NCBI GenBank assembly: GCA_905397405.1
Contig: CAJPVJ010000103.1
Location: 1-40,226, forward strand
Direction: 5' to 3'
Source: Oppiella nova
Lineage: Eukaryota; Arthropoda; Arachnida; Sarcoptiformes; Oppiidae
Length of the DNA stretch: 40,226 bases
A model generated the notes under the pieces. It was not told the origin of the DNA. It did not search any database and saw only the letters and a program-made list of their open reading frames with translations. Below are positions 24,601 to 35,880 of the stretch, piece after piece. Position 1 is the first letter of the stretch. Each line of letters opens with the position of its first letter. The translations under genes were made by a program, and so were the position numbers.

Positions 24601-25858
24601 CCGGTGCTCACCAGTAAAGTTCCCGAGCCGAGGCCGGGCACGTGTGTCAACGACACCCAAGTGTTGCCCGACTCTGTGCTCAACTTCATCCGCGGCCACC
24701 CGTTGATGGACTCAGCCGTGTCTCATGACAACGGAAAGCCTGTCTTCTATAGACGTGATATTATATTCACGCGTTTGGTTGTCGACAGACTAGAAGTCGA
24801 TGGCATTGAATATATCGTCTATTTCGGCGGAACCAACACTGGAATGGTCTACAAAGTGGTCGAATGGTACGACCGTTCGGGTGAAGTCCATTCAAATCTG
24901 GTTGACATGTTTGAGGCTACAGTTCCCGAACCCATCAGAGCTATGGAAATATCAGGAAAACATAAATCACTTTATGTTTCATCGGATTCAATGGTCCGAC
25001 AGTTCGATCTCCTTATGTGTAAACCGCGATACGAGAACTGTATTCGTTGTATACAAGACCCATACTGTGGTTGGGATAGGGATCACTCCGAGTGCAAACC
25101 ATATGTGATCGGGTATGTGCTCTCACTTCCTATTAGATTTTGTTTCACATATTTGTATATCTTGTGACAAAAGTAACACAATTTTAAATGCTTTCCAATG
25201 ACAGCCTTAATCAGGACATTACAAACGCAACTCCAGGCATATGTGACAACAGTATTAAACATAAGCAAATGAAAGCCAATTGGGGGCAAAGTATACACCT
25301 TCCCTGTCCGATCCAAATACCAGATATTGAAAGTATTAGTCCAGGTCTGGGACCCATTAAATGGATGTATTATAGAAGTGATCGTTCGGGTGGTTATGAA
25401 GTGTTCACCCGAAGGGACAAATTTGTCCGCACATCTGACAACGGACTCGTTATTCTCGGTATTAGTGACCGAGAAAACGGTCGATACGACTGTAAATTAG
25501 GCTCCAATACTCTTTCCAGTTATACAATTACTGTCGACCCAAGTATGTTATCACTCATTGTTATAATTGATTTGTTTGTCAACTATTCAATTGATAATAT
25601 GGTGTAACAAATGGTTTGCATTTGATTTACAGAAACATGTAATGCGCCGACGGATACGGAATATCGGAAGATATACTCCGATTGGTGCCATGAGTTTGAT
25701 AAATACAAACAAGCGATGAAGGCCTGGCAGGTCAGACAAGCCGTAAGTTTGCATTCACTATTCATTGCCATTTCAACGACTCATTTGATATCTTGTTTAC
25801 AAAGAAATGTCAAACGACTGGACATCCAAATGATGTGTCGAACGGAACTCCAGTTTGA
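21489..25858 (+). CDS. Sema2a: Secreted class 2 semaphorin (Sema-2a type), complete five-exon coding region
   Basis: Join 21489-21663, 23618-25112, 25205-25542, 25633-25742, 25805-25858; all introns are GT-AG and the phases (1, 2, 1, 0) fit. The product is 723 aa, close to the roughly 720 aa of insect Sema-2a. Visible order: signal peptide (about 1-38), Sema domain (about 65-523), PSI (about 525-557, with YCGWD), one Ig domain (about 575-668, Cys in HLPCPI and RYDCKLG), and a tail with IYSDWCHEF ending KCQ...TPV. There is no transmembrane segment, so the protein is secreted. Family knowledge: class 2 semaphorins are extracellular guidance cues acting through plexin B. Sema hallmarks seen include FVGSFDIGEYVYFFFRE, SAWLPV and PEPRPGTCVND. 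Coding parts are much GC-richer than the surroundings. Oddities are the intron-free 1.5-kb Sema exon and a duplicated exon 2 start in intron 1. Sema-2b is the main alternative name. Confidence 0.93.
21664..23072 (+). other. Sema2a intron 1, unique part
   Basis: AT-rich intron DNA before the exon-2 doublet. It holds a short purine-rich tract (GGAGAGGGAAAGGGAGAG, about 22639-22656). TATATAAG at 23033-23040 is followed by an initiator-like TTCAACT at 23056, a weak candidate internal promoter. Overlapping frames at 22.5-22.77 kb on both strands look like chance. Confidence 0.5.
23073..23741 (+). repeat. Tandem doublet (318 bp / 351 bp) across the Sema2a intron 1-exon 2 boundary
   Basis: Copy 1 is 23073-23390 and copy 2 is 23391-23741, head to tail with no spacer. 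Each starts at TTTGACTTGTTTTAAAG and runs through a GC-rich patch (GTCGGGGGGCAAGTG), the 3' end of the intron, the acceptor and the first part of exon 2. Copy 2 carries 34 extra bp, a TA-rich expansion around 23518-23550. Otherwise the copies are nearly identical. The right breakpoint lies inside coding sequence. Confidence 0.93.
23266..23390 (+). pseudogene. Duplicated, truncated copy of Sema2a exon 2 start (decoy exon)
   Basis: An almost exact second copy of the acceptor and first ~124 bp of Sema2a exon 2 lies 352 bp upstream of the real one. It keeps a good acceptor (TTTGCAG instead of TTTACAG) and the reading frame EHVREF...RLNLNN. It then breaks off at ATATAAAA, where the next repeat copy begins. 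If spliced from exon 1 it would read into repeat DNA and reach TAA at 23403-23405, losing nearly the whole Sema domain. Either an assembly duplication or a real tandem duplication explains it. Confidence 0.85.
23618..25112 (+). CDS. Sema2a: Sema2a exon 2: entire Sema domain plus PSI in one exon
   Basis: An open frame of 1,495 bp follows a TTTACAG acceptor and ends at ATCGG|GTATG. It encodes residues 59-557: EHVREFSCG, ALYVGAMDRIYRL, CGTNAHNPKDW, GTGIAKCPFDP, ENGNPDGLPGLYSG, EFTKADTVIFRTDLYN, the DKPNFVGSFDIGEYVYFFFRE block, the NCSIPGEFPFYFNEIQS block, PEPRPGTCVND and the PSI core CIRCIQDPYCGWD. This is the best-conserved part and identifies the class 2 family by itself. No intron interrupts about 500 codons. 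Decayed paralogous exons downstream have splice sites at the positions of residues 105/106 and 163/164, so this exon may be a fusion of ancestral exons. Confidence 0.95.
25205..25542 (+). CDS. Sema2a: Sema2a exon 3: Ig-like domain
   Basis: The exon begins after CAATGACAG and its first C completes the Gly codon begun at 25111-25112. It encodes residues 557-669: an acidic/Asn linker (DITNATPGICD), then an Ig fold with the first Cys in SIHLPCPI, the Trp in IKWMYY, and the second Cys in GRYDCKLG followed by SYTITVDP. It ends at CCCAA|GTATG. The 92-bp upstream intron (25113-25204) is short. The layout matches the single C-terminal Ig domain of secreted class 2 semaphorins. Confidence 0.9.
25633..25742 (+). 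CDS. Sema2a: Sema2a exon 4: post-Ig conserved tail
   Basis: Exon 4 starts after GATTTACAG. Its AA completes the Lys codon opened by the last A of exon 3. It encodes residues 670-706, including TCNAPTDTEYRKIYSDWCHEF and KQAMKAWQ, a segment conserved after the Ig domain of insect Sema-2 proteins. It ends in phase 0 at GCC|GTAAG. The upstream intron is 90 bp. Confidence 0.88.
25805..25858 (+). CDS. Sema2a: Sema2a exon 5: C-terminal residues and stop
   Basis: The exon starts after TTACAAAG and encodes 17 residues, KCQTTGHPNDVSNGTPV, with the TGA stop at 25856-25858. The Cys near the start and the HPN motif resemble the extreme C-terminus of Drosophila Sema-2a. The 62-bp intron (25743-25804) is short, and the acceptor AAAG is weaker than the others, so this exon is slightly less certain. 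Confidence 0.8.
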   Translation, partial: KCQTTGHPNDVSNGTPV

Positions 25859-25980
25859 CTTTCGTGTGTCTGCAGTGTTAATGTGAGACTTTGTGTTACT
25901 AAACGCCAGTCTATTCCTGAATTGTGCTCAACATTTGGTCAAACTATACATCGCTTATCGAAATCTACATTTGTTTTCGG

Positions 25981-25986
25981 ATTAAA
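25981..25986 (+). promoter_or_regulatory. Candidate Sema2a polyadenylation signal (ATTAAA)
   Basis: ATTAAA, the common variant of AATAAA, lies 123 nt after the Sema2a stop. No AATAAA occurs between the stop and this site. Canonical AATAAA hexamers next appear near 26.77 kb and could define a longer 3' UTR. Such hexamers are frequent by chance in DNA this AT-rich. Confidence 0.35.
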
Positions 25987-27082
25987 TAATTTTATGAAAT
26001 ATTGCTGTGATATATGATATATAAGATGTCGTTCTCTAGAACTCAACCCCTCAATAGACTACTGACTCAAACAGACTGTGCTTTTTGTATAATAATAACC
26101 AAAGAATGTCTGAATATTTGACTTTTTAGCAAAAATCAAGAGCAATACTTGTATTCATTTGAATCCCATTTCGACCACAAAGAGATGCTAATAATTATAT
26201 AGAAATGTGTTTTATTTGTGAATATTGTGTATAAATGAATATCTCATCAAATGTTTCCCCATTTATATATCAAATACTTTTCTAAAGAAATTTTGAACGA
26301 ATTGTGAAATTGAACATTTGGATGGTTTTGTAAATTGTCTCGAAATTGCAATCGAGAATCCATTTATCAATTATAAAGAGTGCCATCACTTCAACACTCA
26401 TACAAATACTGGTATTGAACAACAAACGGCATAAATGTTGTCAACGATTAACAGATAATTTGGTTCAAAAGTGTCTGAATATGCAATCATATGAAGCAAA
26501 AGAGATGCCAAACAATCATTACAATGGAAACGAATATCTATTATAAATATCTCCTTAACTGTGATTTACATAAATATCTTTTATTCCCAAATCTAGTTTT
26601 CATCAATTCATTCATGACTTAGGATCACAAACAAAGAGTAAATACTTTTATTTATTGATATAATTAACAAATACAACACTAAATCCAATTTTAAACAAAT
26701 CTTAATTTTATGTCAAATAGTGTACAGGTTTTCATACAATTCACTAATCGATTGTGTTTTATGTAAAAATAAAATGAAATAAATTATTAAAACATTTATG
26801 AAAATATATATTATGTGAACAATTATTATCTATTTATTACTGATTTAAAATTATTATTAAGATTATCAAGATTATTAAAATGTCTTATTCTTGATGTGAT
26901 TATTATAAGCGCTGAAAGTGTTGCCATTTCTTGAACTCTATTCATAAGAGTTAATAAATCAACGAATAATTACAATCTTAAGATCGTTATTGAGTCCACC
27001 CCTAAGTCTTTGGATCAGATCTTAATAATTGTGTGAAAGACGTGTTGATCACAACAAATGTATTCAACAATAAATAATACTT

Positions 27083-27186
27083 AGAGTCGAGAGTCGATCC
27101 CGGATTCGATGAACCGAATCCATGGCCATCGTGTTTATTGGGGGACCGCCACCACTGCTCACACCCCATACCCCAGGCTATCATTG
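27083..27186 (-). mobile_element. tRNA-like / SINE-like GC-rich patch (candidate)
   Basis: A ~100-bp patch stands out as GC-rich. On the minus strand, GTGAGCAGTGGTGGCGG (27146-27162) resembles a pol III A box. About 40 bp on, GATTCGGTTCATCGAATCC (about 27102-27120) resembles a T-arm/B box and sits in a 7-bp inverted repeat (GGATTCG at 27102-27108, CGAATCC at 27115-27121), followed by GGGATCGACTC. The spacing suits a tRNA-derived SINE head. A full cloverleaf was not evident. The long minus-strand frame across it (27002-27349) is probably incidental. Confidence 0.3.
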
Positions 27187-27438
27187 CCCACAATATGTAA
27201 TTCGCGATACTTTCAATGTATTTCTCATTATTTCTATTAATACTGTACTGTACGAGACGGTCAGCAATCATGGATGAGTTTAGCAAAAGATATGCTAACT
27301 TTATCTGTACTGGTACAGGTATAGTGTATACATGTATAGTGTAGTACACTAATTGGTTTTACATTGGGCTACATAACAATGGCCAGCACTCGTGTTAAAT
27401 TATTTTCTAATTTCATTACAGGTTATCGACATTTAATC

Positions 27439-27494
27439 TCAGGTATACAATTTATTGATTAAATTTAAATAATATAGACAAAACTTGATGTGAG
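27439..27494 (+). pseudogene. Decayed semaphorin exon fragment A (matches Sema2a residues ~88-105)
   Basis: The stretch matches the Sema2a segment encoding DRIYRLNLNNINKTRCE. Here it reads roughly YTIY*LNLNNIDKT*CE. Both Arg positions are TGA, which fits CGA-to-TGA decay. It ends exactly at GAG|GTAAGT, a perfect donor, where the intact gene reads on (GAG ACG). A shared TTTCATTACAGG lies just upstream at about 27411. This is a relic of a second class 2 semaphorin, not a functional exon. Confidence 0.65.
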
Positions 27495-28579
27495 GTAAGT
27501 TTTTGTTGTCATTATTATGCCACAACATATTTTATAATGTTATACATTATCATAATATAATCTACATTTGAATACATATTTGTATTTCGATCAATATATC
27601 AATAATAAAATGATATCGACTTAATATTTATAAAATTAATGACTTACTTAAGATATACGGAATATTGAGTGAATGTAAATGCATGCTATAAATATACAAA
27701 ATGTATTTTTAAATGACAATAAGATATAAGACTTGTTTTATGAGTTTTGCTATTTGATGGAAATATTTAATCAATTGAAGAGTCGGGAGAATGAATGAGA
27801 GGTACAATAGTTTTGGGCAAATGTTTGAAATATAATATAATTTCATCAAAAATTGTTTGTCGAGAGAAATATAGTTTGTCTTCACTTGTACTACAGTCAT
27901 GAAAGTATGCTTTCCTTAAATATACTCTTTTATAGAGAAAATATTTTTTATTTTTTGTATATTTGAACAAAAATTTTGTGCTTTAAGTCTAAATTGAGAT
28001 TATATTCTATGGCATAACATATTGTGTTCGCATGACTCATATAAAGCAAATAAATTTTTTATACAATTTTTTGAATTTTTATGTTTGCATTGAATGAGAT
28101 TTTATTGTTACTCTTATAGTAAATGCCTTACATTTTAGAGAGTTTCCTAAATAATTAATTATTTTAGAGTTTTTACAATATATGCTTTCATTGCTTAAAA
28201 TAATGCATTAAATTGTTCTGAATATTTAAAAACTCCATTAATATTCAATAAAACAAAAATATTTGAGTCTAAAAACATTAGTAATTTTATGCATTAATAA
28301 GTTTAAAGATAACAAATTTCGGTGAATTCGTCGTCTATTCATATCTGGAGGCTCTGAGATACCAGCGATTAATGTATAGATATGTTCACTTGTGATGCAC
28401 TGAATGTCACAAAAATGTCACTTCAAATAAAGGCTTCATTTTGTACCACAAAGACTAAAGATCTGATTTTGCGTGCACTGGGATTGTGTGCACACAATGT
28501 GCACCCAAACGCTCATTGAGAATATCATTTAAACTTGTCTTACGGTATACTACTGTTCAGTATTCGTCAGCTATTCTAC

Positions 28580-28634
28580 ACCATAGCATACCATACCATA
28601 GCATAGCATACCATACTATACCATACTATACACC
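28580..28634. repeat. Degenerate CATAGCATACCAT tandem array
   Basis: Short alternating units of CATAG, CATAC and CATACTATAC follow one another, ending near ATACACCAG. A minisatellite-like tract of about 5-10-bp units. Confidence 0.85.
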
Positions 28635-28869
28635 AGTCTTGAGCACAGCTTTGTATTAGTCAAAGACATTCTTGGCTTTCATCACATATTTCTCTGTTAT
28701 TTCATATTTGGATCCTCTTCTCAGGGCTTCTCTTATGACCGTAATTCCGGTTTAAGTCACCAGAGGTTGTATTCATTTCCTCTTCAGTCTAGTCCTCACT
28801 CTCCGCCACTAATTGCAAACTGTCTTCAGTTTCCATAACTCTTTTGAGTGCCTTTCCACTCATCCGTTT

Positions 28870-28894
28870 ATTCATTCATTCATTCATTCATTCA
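28870..28894. repeat. (CATT)n microsatellite
   Basis: About six tetranucleotide units of ATTC/CATT. Confidence 0.95.
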
Positions 28895-31363
28895 TATACT
28901 CGTATATATTATATTACACTCTATGTTTGGATCACTAAAAATCAATTGTTTTTATTGAATAACAAATCCATTGAATTGATTCAACACAAGAATCTATTCT
29001 TTTTCTATTACAAGTAATTCAAATGTTATCTCTTTATGGATTGAAAGAATATCTATTTTAATGAATACAATCACAAAATACTTGTGCCATACTTTATTAT
29101 AAAGAATTTTCAAAAATTACAAACACTTATGAATGAAACGTTTGTTAAGAAGTACTCAAAAAATATCTTTTGTAATAGAAGTGCATTTTGAGTACTTTTA
29201 TGATTTGTCAGCAATATGTCTGTCCATTTCTATTTACAACCATTTCAATGATAGCTGATATAGTGGTCATCAAAATCTATTTGACTCCAGCATTCAATTA
29301 CCCTTTATTTATGATCTATTGATTAACTCTTTGTTAGTTTTTGTCGTATATTTCAAAGTTTGCTATTTTAAGGCACTATTCTATTAAATACTTATTTGAA
29401 GTGGATGGTAAAGCAATGCTCCACTTATTCTACAGTAGTCAGGAAAGTATACTTTTTTATCTGAAGTGACTTTAAATCACAAGTCGTATGAGACTGAGTT
29501 AAGCATTAATAGTCTGTTGTGTTATATTTACTTCAAACGGCGAATCACTTCTATGGCCCTCAATATTCATCGATATCACAGAAATCATGACTAAAGCTGT
29601 TAGATATCTAAGGGTTTCAATGAATTTTTGTGGTTCATTGCACACTATCTCTGCTGTAATGCCTCCCCATTTCCTATATTATATGAAACTAAGATTTTTT
29701 CATTCAACATAATACAAAGAATAGAAAACACAATTTCCACACTTATTGCTAATAAAAGCTAAACTAATTTGAATAAATTAATTCTAACACAAACTTGTCA
29801 CCAGTAATATACATGGTTTGTATTATACTCTTTGATATAATTCCTTAATTAGAAAATGGTACTGGTAATTGTGAGAGTTTTTGGCATAATTTTTGGTCAA
29901 AAAACACAGCAATGAGTCAGTGAGCACTTCCTAACCGGGAGGGGAAGTGTCGCATCATATTTGCGCTTATATTGGGTCTGAATTGAGGAAATTTTTTCAT
30001 CGTTACACTCGACTGATTTGCACAGCATTTCAGTGCTCACACTCTCTCAGTCTCTCACTGTATATTGATTTCAGTCATAACTACAGTAAGTATGTGTTCA
30101 TGGCTTACACCGAGTCCTCTATTCCGATAGCACCTCATGAGTGTTGGCAAGAGTTAGTCTATATTACACTACAGTATCACTTATGTACTGTATATGCATT
30201 GCATTGAAAAGAGCATTATTTCAATGCTCTATATTTGACTCCTTATGAGTAACTGTTATCCGACGAGAAAAGTGCTGACGTTTGCGTTGACATACATTAT
30301 AATGAAAGCATTTATATTGAAGTCTAAGTTATGGCAACTTTTCCCCTCCGATGCCTTTCATTTGAATGCTTCAAATGATTCATTTGATACACAAATTTAA
30401 GTTACTCTGAAAATTAATTTTTATCCCAAAATATTTCATTTGAAAAGGTATGCAATAAATAGAGAATTAGCTCTTATTTAATAGAAAGCAAGCAAAGTGT
30501 ACTTAACTCTCACTGCTTATAAGCCCACATAAGCGCATATTAAATATATTTATACAATCTTTGTGTTAACAGTGAATAAAATATTTTTGTGAATTTAAAT
30601 AAAAATGTTATACATTTAATTCTGTATATTTGCGTAGACCTCAGACCTACTTTGTATGAAAATGAAGCAAATAATGGAGTCTCAAGTAATCCAATAAAGT
30701 CTTACATTTGGTCTAGAATTGTTTTTTATTATTATGCAAAAAAGCTTAAACTCATCCCTATATGTATATCACATGTTTGGATGTGTCTCACAGTTAGCCT
30801 AAAGCTGTTCTCTACTCTTAAATACTATTCAAACCCATTGTTCGCAATGTATTAGATGTGAGGCATCGCCTAAAAGCCAGTTCTCCTGTCGAACAACACT
30901 AATACATGCAGTGAAGCGCTATTTCTGCGAACTCTTGTTAATGTAGAGTTGGATTCAGTAATGATTGGCTCATAGAATATACAGAATATATATTTTGCAC
31001 CAAAATCTCTAATTTGTAATTTAAAAAACTCGCTTTTATTATACAAACACAATGTATAACTTATAATAGTTGTGCCATTTGTCAAGTTTTCAGATAATGT
31101 GCTAAGAGTTACTTTTTAGGGTATAATAAGGCATACTATTGGTTAAATCGGGCGTATATGTGATGTTGTGTCTAATTGAACACCATTTATCAGTAATATC
31201 TGATGTCTTATAAATATTAGTTTGCATTTTGAGAATATTCTGTAATAGTCTTTAAATTCTAAACAAAGAAAAAATTAGATTAAAAATCGATTTCTCGCTT
31301 ATTCTGCATAAAAACTACTGACGACTCACCAAAAAGTCTTTAATAATGGAATTTATGGTCTAA

Positions 31364-32558
31364 ATTGAAAACAACATTTACTCGCATATAGTCTAAGATT
31401 ATAACTCCCGCTGCTCTTTGTATGCCATAACTTTAAACATAACACAACTCTATGATAACCCACACCAGAGATTGATTGCTCGCCTTTTTTTGCTTCTTTA
31501 TGTATATTTTCTTTTTTAAAACGAGTGAATATCTCACAAAACATACATTACATACTGAGTCGCATAACACGGCTCTTGTAATATATGTTTTTTGGCAAAC
31601 ATTTAGCCATCACTTTGTTCGGGACTTTCAGACTTTGTATCAAAACTCTGGAAAAGGAAAATCAGTTTGGATTATGTTTCACACGAGTCTTGTGGATCAG
31701 AATTATATTTTATAACTGATTCTTGATCCCTAAGCTAATGTGTATTCATACCATTCATATGTAATTCAGACAAAACTACTGTATTTTCTTGTAATTTAAT
31801 TATTTAGAAACAGATGCGACACAGTCTTAAGCATAAGAGGTTTTCCTAGTCTTACAGTAATTTATTCTGTATATTATACTCTATAAATAATATTTTATAA
31901 AACTATAATATACTGTATCTCTGATTATAAAAAAAACTCTGTATGTTAGATATATAAAATATTGAAAACAACATTTACTCGCATATAGTCTAAGATTATA
32001 ACTCCCGCTGCTCTTTGTATGCCATAACTTTAAACATAACACAACTCTATGATAACCCACACCAGAGATTGATTGCTCGCCTTTTTTTTGCTTCTTTATG
32101 TATATTTTCTTTTTTAAAACGAGTGAATATCTCACAAAACATACATTACATACTGAGTCGCATAACACGGCTCTTGTAATATGTGTTTTTTGGCAAACAT
32201 TTAGCCATCACTTTGTTCGGGACTTTCAGACTTTCTATCAAAACTCTGGAAAAGGAAAATCAGTTTGGATTATGTTTCACACGAGTCTTGTGGATCAAAA
32301 TTATATTTTATAACTGATTTTTGATCCCTAAGCTAATGTGTATTCATACCATTCATATGTAATTCAGACAAAACTACTGTATTTTCTTGTAATTTAATTA
32401 TTTAGAAACAGATGCGACACAGTCTTAAGCGTAAGAGGTTTTCCTAGTCTTACAGTAATTTATTCTGTATATTATACTCTATAAATAATATTTTATAAAA
32501 CTATAATATACTGTATCTCTGATTATAAAAAAAACTCTGTATGTTAGATATATAAAAT
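31364..32558. repeat. 597-bp tandem doublet
   Basis: Copy 1 is 31364-31960 and copy 2 is 31961-32558. Both start ATTGAAAACAACATTTACTC and end GTTAGATATATAAAAT. There are a few single-base differences (for example TTTGTATC/TTTCTATC, AGCATAAG/AGCGTAAG) and one T-run change. Plus- and minus-strand frames of 63-95 codons recur in both copies, but they are AT-rich and resemble nothing known. Confidence 0.93.
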
Positions 32559-35500
32559 CAGTTCTCATATAGTATAAACTTATTATTTAACAATTTTAAT
32601 ATAAAAACTGTAAATTTTTATTTATAATTTTGTTTAAATTTAAAATTAATTAATGTAAAGTATCATATCATATTTCAGTGGTAAACTCTTTAATTTGTAT
32701 TATAATATAATTCACATTGTAGTTAATTGTGTTTATAAGTCAGTATATTATTATATAATCAAGTTTTTGTTACAATCTTTGTGAATCTTTTATAGCTATT
32801 AAATCAAAATTTTAGTTTTGATCGATATTTATGATCCATTTGTTTGCATAAATCGTTTGAATAAAAAACATTTTATAGACATTACATACAGTAGAAAATA
32901 CATCAAAAATGATATTAATGTCAAAAATTTATGTCAGATAAAGGATTTATAATAAAAAATAGTCACAGGTATTAGACCTATGGTCTCAAACTGTGCTCTT
33001 TTAGTACTTTAGAATTAAATAGTAATTAATATGAAGTCATAATTATTGCATAATAGCCGTGTAGTAATTGCAACAACTATGCAATACAATTTGGGTATTG
33101 TGTGGATTCATAACCAAGTTGATTTTATTTTTTTCAAATAATTCAAATGTAAAAATGTGGAAAATTCTCATATATTTGAGTTGAATGTTTGAGTTCTTTA
33201 TGTCTAACTGTTAATGCATTTGTGTCTTCAAAACGAGTTTACTCTAACACTAAAAGGATGTGATTTGTGTCAGAAATGTGTGTTTTAGTTGACGAGACAG
33301 ATGTTTACTATTAAATCCGAGATAGGCTTTCCATGAGATTTATTCTCTGCCAATAATAGGAAATTTTGTCACAAAAATGATTTGATTCGACAATAATATA
33401 GAAGTTGTCATATATTTAAAAGATTAGACAAGAAGCTAAATTAGTATCGTTTCCATAATAACATGTCTTTCCCTATACCCTACTGTAATATATTTTAATA
33501 CAAATGCCGTTATTGTGCTTAAATTAATGCTCAAAACAAATGATTGTTTCCCTTTTCCTTGTCTTTGTTGTGTTCATCACTTTATGTTTTACTGTATTAT
33601 AAAGTCTTTGTTTTTGTCGTTTAAATCTAAAATTATGGCAATTGTTTTGATGAGTTGCTCCGCTTCGCGGTGATTTTTATCCTCAAGTACAGTACTTATG
33701 TTTTCAAAATTTGTTGATAACGAAAGATAAACATAAGAAGCGAGATTTTGACTGAAAACATAACTTTCTCACGAAGTTTAAGAACGCCTTTCTGTAGATG
33801 AGAGAGAAGAGAGAAATCGATTTTTGAACAAAAATATAATAATATGTGTTTCCCCTAAACAGCCATCGATGCCATTGTTCTCTCCCCTCAATACATACAA
33901 TCTTTATCTCGCATTGCCTTCCATTGCCTTTCCATCCAAACTCTGTCTGTATTTCTCCTTAACTTTATCTCCACTTTCATTGCGTCAAGAATTGTGTGGC
34001 GAATGACTTAGAGTTACGACGAAATGACTCTATTTCTCTCAATATTTCAAAACTTAATTTCTCAATCCATTCAATACATTAGCCGTACATTCATGAAATA
34101 CTAAGTCACTGTATTCTAGTCTTTACTCTTCCTTCTGTTCCTGTATTGCAATTAATATCAAAAAAATCTTTTGCCTTAATCTCAAGCAATTGAATTCAAT
34201 TAAGAAAACTAAAAAATAAAATTAAAAATATAGTTCACTTAAATGTTATTGATTTTACAGTTTATACTTTTGCAGCTTTTAAATTGAGTTACACTTTGAT
34301 TATAAATAGTTAAGATACTCTGTTATTTAGTATTTCATATTACTGTATATTGACATTTATTTTCTGCATTTTTAATTCCGGCAATCAATTTATTGTGTAA
34401 ACCTTTTCTTGTTAATAATAATTTATAAGAATAGCATAATTACTATAATATTTATTATATTTATTACAAATTCAAATACATTTCGTTAACAAATGGTTTT
34501 TAAAATAAATGTGCAGTCAATTGCAAAAGTAATTTTTTCATGTTATGACACTGTACAAAGTATATTTAATTAGTATACTTAAAGTATTGGTTTTTTATTA
34601 ATTTTCACACAAATTATCTTTAAAGCAGAGTAACAGAGTAATGAACCAAATCTGTAATGATGATTTTTTAAATTTGAAGTTTCTTAAGTCATAAAAATCA
34701 GGAATTCTATAAATGCTAGTAAAGGAATTTGAGATAATTTGGTTTTCACTTCCGAACTATATTAAAATTGGTAAAGAGTTTTGAAAAGTTTAGAAATTTT
34801 ACGTGTTTTATAAATTTAATGAAATTTACTGTATTCCTAAACTACCCGAGACTTCACTCTCTGTCAGTGTGCAAAAACTTAAATTCTAAAATAAAATAGT
34901 CATTCAAAAAGTTAATTTGTGACCTTGACGGGTTTTGATAAAAAATATTTTGACGAATCATTTTTAGAAATATAAATCTAAATCATTTCTTAACTTTAAT
35001 CTATGGATTTGAAGAGTTTAAATAACACAAGAATATATTTAAAATTTAAAATTACCATTTATTGATTATAGAAATATTAGTAGTAATATTTAATTAATTT
35101 GAATTTAATGGGGTTTGAATAAATTAAAATAATGTTAAATTATCAAATATGATATAAAAATCAGAAAAATTAAGAATTTGTTAAGAATAGAGTCATTGAT
35201 TAGTTGTTCAAAAAGGTTGTCTTGACTTTTGTCACAAACATTATTAAGTTTATGTGATTGTAATTAAAGTAAATTTTGCTTTGTATAGCATCTCTTGATT
35301 AATTGGTTGTGTACTCTTGTAATTGACGGATATATTCCTTATGATTGGATAAAATAGTGTCAACTCTAAAGGAAAGTCAGCGGTTTGTCATAGTTTTGTA
35401 TAAAGAGTTGTGTAACAATTGTGAAAACATGTTTTTTAACAAAACGTTTGTTTAGGTCAATAAATAACATAAATTGACAACAAATGAGTGATATAATAAC

Positions 35501-35880
35501 TTAAACAATGTTTTTATTTAATAATGTATTTTCAATCCCTATTCTAACAATTCAGTTTACTTTATTTATCATTGATATAGACTTACAAATAACAATAGAT
35601 AGTGATGGCAAACTCAATTTTTAATGATTAACAAGCTTACTTTTGTATTGTTAAACATTTTTATTATTTCTAAATATTTGGTTATATTACTCATACCCCT
35701 AACAGAATCTGTCATTAAATGTGAATTCATAGCATTTCTCAAATCTGTGTTCATACAAGTTGATCATAAATTATACTATTTTTATTCATCAATAATTGGC
35801 GATAAACTGATGATAAGTTTACTATTAGGTAAACATTTCATATATGAATGTAAAGGAAAATAAATAGTATTTATTTTTAG

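Larger units (their letters stand above)
25859..31363. other. Intergenic AT-rich stretch downstream of Sema2a
   Basis: Holds the Sema2a 3' UTR, semaphorin relic A (27439-27494), the tRNA-like patch (27083-27186), a degenerate CATAGCATACCAT array (about 28580-28634) and a (CATT)n run. No other supported gene. Confidence 0.6.

Noticed and set aside
27002-27349. A 115-codon minus-strand frame downstream of Sema2a
   Set aside because: It runs across the tRNA-like GC-rich patch and has no recognisable domain; better explained as incidental.
31353-32313. Repeated 63-95-codon frames in the 597-bp doublet
   Set aside because: They recur only because the DNA is duplicated; composition is AT-driven and the two strands are equally open.
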